Assembly: GCA_016215705.1 (NCBI GenBank)
Contig: JACRIR010000037.1
Location: 1 to 16,292, forward strand
From: Candidatus Poribacteria bacterium
Lineage (GTDB): Bacteria > Abyssobacteria > SURF-5
Length of the DNA: 16,292 nt
Direction: 5' to 3'
A model generated the notes under the pieces. That model made no database searches. It had not been told where the DNA came from and saw only the letters and a list, made by a program, of their open reading frames with translations. A program made the position numbers and the translations under genes. Below, piece by piece: positions 13,241 through 16,292 of this stretch. How positions within the stretch are numbered: the first letter of the stretch is position 1; each line of letters starts with the position of its first letter.

Positions 13241-16200
13241 ATGAAAAGAAAAAAGCGGAATAGAAACCCGCATGCGCCGTCAATTGCGCTCTGTATGATA
13301 GTCAAGAATGAAGCCGCAAATCTTGAACGCTGCCTCAAGACCGTACAACCACTTGTATCCGAAATCAATATTGTGGATACAGGTTCGACCGACAACACCA
13401 TAGAAATAGCGAGACGCAATGGAGCGAGTGTGCAAGCGGAGCAGTGGATGAACGACTATAGCCGCCCGCGAAACACTTCTCTCAAAATGGCGTCAGCCGA
13501 CTGGATTCTTGTACTCGACGCCGATGAGACCCTGGATTCCGACGCAATCGCAACGATCAGGGTGGCAGTCCGCAAGCCCGGCATCGCCGGATACGTTCTC
13601 CCCACCCGCAACTACATGGACGACTCGTCGGTCGCCAATTTCGTCCCGAATGACGGAAGCTGCGAGCTTGCGCGCGCATTCAAGGGATGGGTGGAATCCC
13701 GAAAGGTCCGCCTTTTCAGGCGGCGCCCCGGCATACAGTTCGAGGGCGAGATTCACGAGGTCATCGGGCCCTCCATCCGGCGCGCCAACGGAAGAACCGA
13801 ATTCCTAGACGCCGTCGTCCACCATTTTGGTTTTCTTGCGCCCGTGGGCTCACTCAAAGAGAAGACCCGGAAAATGGCAGCGCTCGCCGAGGCGAAGTGC
13901 GCCGGCCGGAACGGCAACTGCCAAGCGCATTACGAACTCGGCGTCATCTCGGCCAAACTCGACAACCTCGAAAAAGCAGAGAGTTGTTTCAGAAAAGCAA
14001 TTGCGCTTCGATATGATTTTGCGCTGGCCCATTATGATCTGGCAGTCGTTCTTGCCAGGATGGGTCGCAACGAAGAAGCAGTCTCGGAATACCGGTCAAC
14101 GCTCAAGCTCGATCCGAATAATGCCGATGCCCTGTGCAACCTCGCGGTCTGTCTGCAAAAACTACACTGCGATAAGGATGCCGAAGAAACGTACCGCTCG
14201 CTCCTTGAGAAGCATCCACTCGATACGCGAGGATGGAACAATCTTGGCGCGCTGTTGGCATCGGCCGGCAGATTGACGGAGGCCGAGCAATCGTTTGAAA
14301 ACGCCGTCCGGATCGATCCGGACTTCTCCCTCTCGCTCCAAAACTTGGAGAGCATCCGAACACTGCGAGCAGGGAGAGCGAATCAATCCGACGCCTCAGC
14401 GAAACACCCAATCCAGACTGTAGGGGCGTCCAGCCCCAGCGGGACCGCGCCCTCTTCTGATTCTGTGGGTGCGAATTCATTCGCACGATTTCTGCCCTCT
14501 GAACTACTCACGCCCAAAATCATGAATTCTCGTCGTGATTTCTTGCACGAACCTAACGCATATCAATCACACGGGCGCAATGAATTGCGCCCCTACACAC
14601 ACGAATCAAGAAATCCTGTAGGGGCGCGATTCATCGCGCCCGATGCGCGCTGGTTGCGGCTATGCCGCGCTGAGAACTCCGCGGCCTCTATGGCCGGCAA
14701 GAATTCCCCAACCCTAGCCCTCATCATGATCGTGAAAGATGAGCAGGACAACCTCAGCGAATTACTTCCCGCAATCTCTTCTTGTTTCGACGAAATCGTC
14801 ATCGTTGACACAGGCTCCAGCGACAAAACCGTCGAGATCGCCCAAACGTTCACGGAAAAGGTGTTTCATTTCGCATGGAACGATGACTTCTCAGCGGCAA
14901 GAAACTTCGCGCTCTCGAAAGCCCGGTCCGACTGGATTCTCTGGCTCGATGCCGATGACAGGATGAAGCCGGAAGATGTCTCTCTGATGAAGGTCCATAT
15001 CTCGAGCGCAAACAAGGCATTCTTGCTCAAAGTTGTGTCCTCCGCCGGCGGCGCCGACGCAGCCGAGTTCATTCAACTTCGCCTTTTCCCGAACCTCGTG
15101 GGGATCGCGTGGGAAGGCCGAATACACGAACAAATTCTCCCGTCGATGAAGCGAAAAGGATTGGAGTTTGAGCTGTTGGCCGAAGCGTCCATTATTCACA
15201 CGGGATACAACGACGCGAATATCCTGAAAAAGAAAACCCTTCGCAATATAGCCCTGCTGGAGAAGGAACAAGAGTGCAGACCCGATGATTCCAATGTCCT
15301 GCACCACCTCGCGCAGGCTTACGCCATTATGGGCGATATCGACAAAGCCATCGAGGTTTCGGAAACTCTCGTGCATATTCTCCGTGAACACCCGATAAGT
15401 GAGTTCCTGACATCTGCAATAAACCGGCTGATACAGTGGAATCTCTTCAAAAGAGACATCGACACGGCGCATGAATGGTGCAAGCGGCTGCTCGCAATGG
15501 AACCGCAGAACCGGCTCCTGCGCTTCTTCATGGGAGAGATTCATTATCGGAAAGAACTGTTCGATGAGGCCATAGACTGGTTCACGCAATTCTGCGCCGC
15601 GAAGGAAACGATCGGCCTCACACCGGTTCCCTGGGCTGCCCTCGATGCAAACGCGCATAACTACCTCGGCCTCGCCTTCAAGCAAACGGGGCGGCGTGAA
15701 GACGCGCGCGCCGAATGGCGCACGGCGATTCACCTTGGCGCCAAGGTCGAGGCATATAAGAACCTCGCCCTGATGTGTCTCGAGGACGGCAATGCCCCCG
15801 AAGCGGAATCGGCGCTGCGCGCAGCGTTGGAACGCGGATACAGCGATGCCGATATCTGGAATAATCTGGGCGTTGCCCTTGCTCGCGCGCACAGGTTTAT
15901 TGAGGCTGCCGACGCATTCCGCAAGGCGCTCTTTCTCGATCCCTCCAACGCCGCAATGCGCGGAAACCTCGACCGCATAGAACATGAAACACGCCGCCAA
16001 CTCAGCCTGAACATGATTGTCCGTGACGAAGAAAAGAATCTCCCGGAAATCCTCGCGCCTATCGCGAATCTCTTCGATGAGATAATCATCGTCGACACGG
16101 GCTCGAAGGATAATACGGTCGCCATAGCCGAACAGTTCGGCGCTCGGGTCATTCGGCATCGATGGAACGACAACTTTGCCGACGCGAGAAATGCCGCGCT

Positions 16201-16292
16201 CAATGCCAGCACGGGCAAATGGGTCTTCTGGCTCGACGCGGATGACAGAATCGAGCCCCGGGCAGTGCGTACGCTCCGCAAGTTCATCGAGC
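13241..16292 (+). CDS. Large multi-domain GT2/TPR glycosyltransferase, open at the right edge
   Basis: Reading from the ATG at 13241 (GGGAGAAGG at 13222-13230 upstream) gives 1017 codons without a stop to the window edge, so the gene is partial. Domain 1 (about 15-200) is a GT2 fold: CMIVKNE (18-24), DTGSTD (46-51), LDADET (92-97). TPRs follow at about 225-375. A Ser/Pro/Asn-rich linker (376-488) is built from intergenic-type repeats. GT2 domain 2 (about 491-655) has IMIVKDE, DTGSSD (523-528) and LDADD (569-573). TPR-like helices run about 680-910. GT2 domain 3 starts near 920 with NMIVRDE, DTGSKD (952-957) and LDADD (998-1002). The DxD-type motifs are intact in all three. Such GT2-TPR proteins transfer sugars to proteins or glycans; flagellin next door is a plausible target (inference). 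The GT2 call is firm, the acceptor is not. Confidence 0.88.
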   Translation, partial: MKRKKRNRNPHAPSIALCMIVKNEAANLERCLKTVQPLVSEINIVDTGSTDNTIEIARRNGASVQAEQWMNDYSRPRNTSLKMASADWILVLDADETLDSDAIATIRVAVRKPGIAGYVLPTRNYMDDSSVANFVPNDGSCELARAFKGWVESRKVRLFRRRPGIQFEGEIHEVIGPSIRRANGRTEFLDAVVHHFGFLAPVGSLKEKTRKMAALAEAKCAGRNGNCQAHYELGVISAKLDNLEKAESCFRKAIALRYDFALAHYDLAVVLARMGRNEEAVSEYRSTLKLDPNNADALCNLAVCLQKLHCDKDAEETYRSLLEKHPLDTRGWNNLGALLASAGRLTEAEQSFENAVRIDPDFSLSLQNLESIRTLRAGRANQSDASAKHPIQTVGASSPSGTAPSSDSVGANSFARFLPSELLTPKIMNSRRDFLHEPNAYQSHGRNELRPYTHESRNPVGARFIAPDARWLRLCRAENSAASMAGKNSPTLALIMIVKDEQDNLSELLPAISSCFDEIVIVDTGSSDKTVEIAQTFTEKVFHFAWNDDFSAARNFALSKARSDWILWLDADDRMKPEDVSLMKVHISSANKAFLLKVVSSAGGADAAEFIQLRLFPNLVGIAWEGRIHEQILPSMKRKGLEFELLAEASIIHTGYNDANILKKKTLRNIALLEKEQECRPDDSNVLHHLAQAYAIMGDIDKAIEVSETLVHILREHPISEFLTSAINRLIQWNLFKRDIDTAHEWCKRLLAMEPQNRLLRFFMGEIHYRKELFDEAIDWFTQFCAAKETIGLTPVPWAALDANAHNYLGLAFKQTGRREDARAEWRTAIHLGAKVEAYKNLALMCLEDGNAPEAESALRAALERGYSDADIWNNLGVALARAHRFIEAADAFRKALFLDPSNAAMRGNLDRIEHETRRQLSLNMIVRDEEKNLPEILAPIANLFDEIIIVDTGSKDNTVAIAEQFGARVIRHRWNDNFADARNAALNASTGKWVFWLDADDRIEPRAVRTLRKFIE
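14418..14451. repeat. GTAGGGGCG-type repeat within the GT gene, diverged copy
   Basis: GTAGGGGCGTCCAGCCCCAG and the following bases to GCGCCC begin with the same motif as the copy at 14617-14641. It is read in frame as TVGASSPSG in the linker of the large glycosyltransferase. Confidence 0.5.
14469..14486. repeat. Palindromic repeat GTGCGAAT-TC-ATTCGCAC in the GT linker
   Basis: Perfect 8-bp arms around TC, with the same ATTCAT centre as the copies at 9952-9971 and 14622-14641. It is read in frame within the glycosyltransferase linker. Confidence 0.7.
14573..14596. repeat. GTAGGGGCG palindromic repeat, inverted copy in the GT linker
   Basis: GGGCGCAAT (14573-14581), GA, ATTGCGCCC (14584-14592) then CTAC: this is the exact reverse complement of the intergenic element at 9949-9971. 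It is translated in frame as GRNELRPY. Confidence 0.8.
14617..14641. repeat. GTAGGGGCG palindromic repeat, direct copy in the GT linker
   Basis: GTAGGGGCGCGATTCATCGC followed by GCCC, with perfect 9-bp arms 14622-14630 and 14633-14641 around TC. Relative to the 9949 copy, one base pair of the stem has changed on both arms (A to G and T to C), a compensated change that keeps the palindrome. Confidence 0.8.

Noticed and set aside
13231-13263. ATG at 13231 as the start of the large glycosyltransferase
   Set aside because: That frame hits a TAG after ten codons; only the ATG at 13241 leads into the GT2 domain.
14891-16159. Long minus-strand open frame (422 codons) opposite the large glycosyltransferase
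   Set aside because: It is the antisense of a frame with three clear GT2 cores; the codon bias of the sense gene leaves the complementary frame open. The product shows no recognisable motif.

Overview
The window comes from a motile, probably Gram-negative bacterium with base composition a little above half G+C. The lineage cannot be named from the sequence. Many short palindromic and tandem intergenic repeats, enzymes carrying appended TPR repeats, and families only loosely like well-studied relatives suggest an uncultured or poorly sampled phylum (inference).

Left part (1-3330, plus strand): a repeat-rich leader with a good sigma70-type promoter drives a membrane-anchored C45-family Ntn-hydrolase/acyltransferase fused to C-terminal TPRs. 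It is followed, after a perfect 26-bp inverted repeat, by an alpha/beta hydrolase with a complete Ser-Asp-His triad. These two genes have no obvious link to the flagellar genes.

Centre (3410-8845, minus strand): a flagellar filament cluster in the order flagellin, flaG, fliD, fliS. A near-perfect sigma28 promoter (8819-8845) lies about 260 nt upstream of the flagellin start. The long leader carries a hairpin that presents AAGGAG in its loop, and a second AAGGAGG is the flagellin Shine-Dalgarno. This two-site layout is expected for CsrA control of flagellin translation.

Right part (8890-16292): a divergent sigma70-like promoter leads into a TylF-type methyltransferase. Next come a tandem methyltransferase/TPR protein whose second catalytic domain has lost its SAM-binding glycine motif, a convergent GT-B-like glycosyltransferase on the minus strand, and a very large plus-strand protein that runs off the right edge. 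That last gene has no stop in the window. Its 1017 visible codons read GT2 - TPR - repeat-derived linker - GT2 - TPR-like helices - GT2. Sugar-transfer and methylation genes beside a Ser/Thr-rich flagellin suggest a flagellin or surface glycan modification island (inference from context).

The most unusual points are the multi-GT2/TPR open gene, the dispersed palindromic repeats read in frame as its linker, the CsrA-like hairpin, and the decayed second methyltransferase domain.
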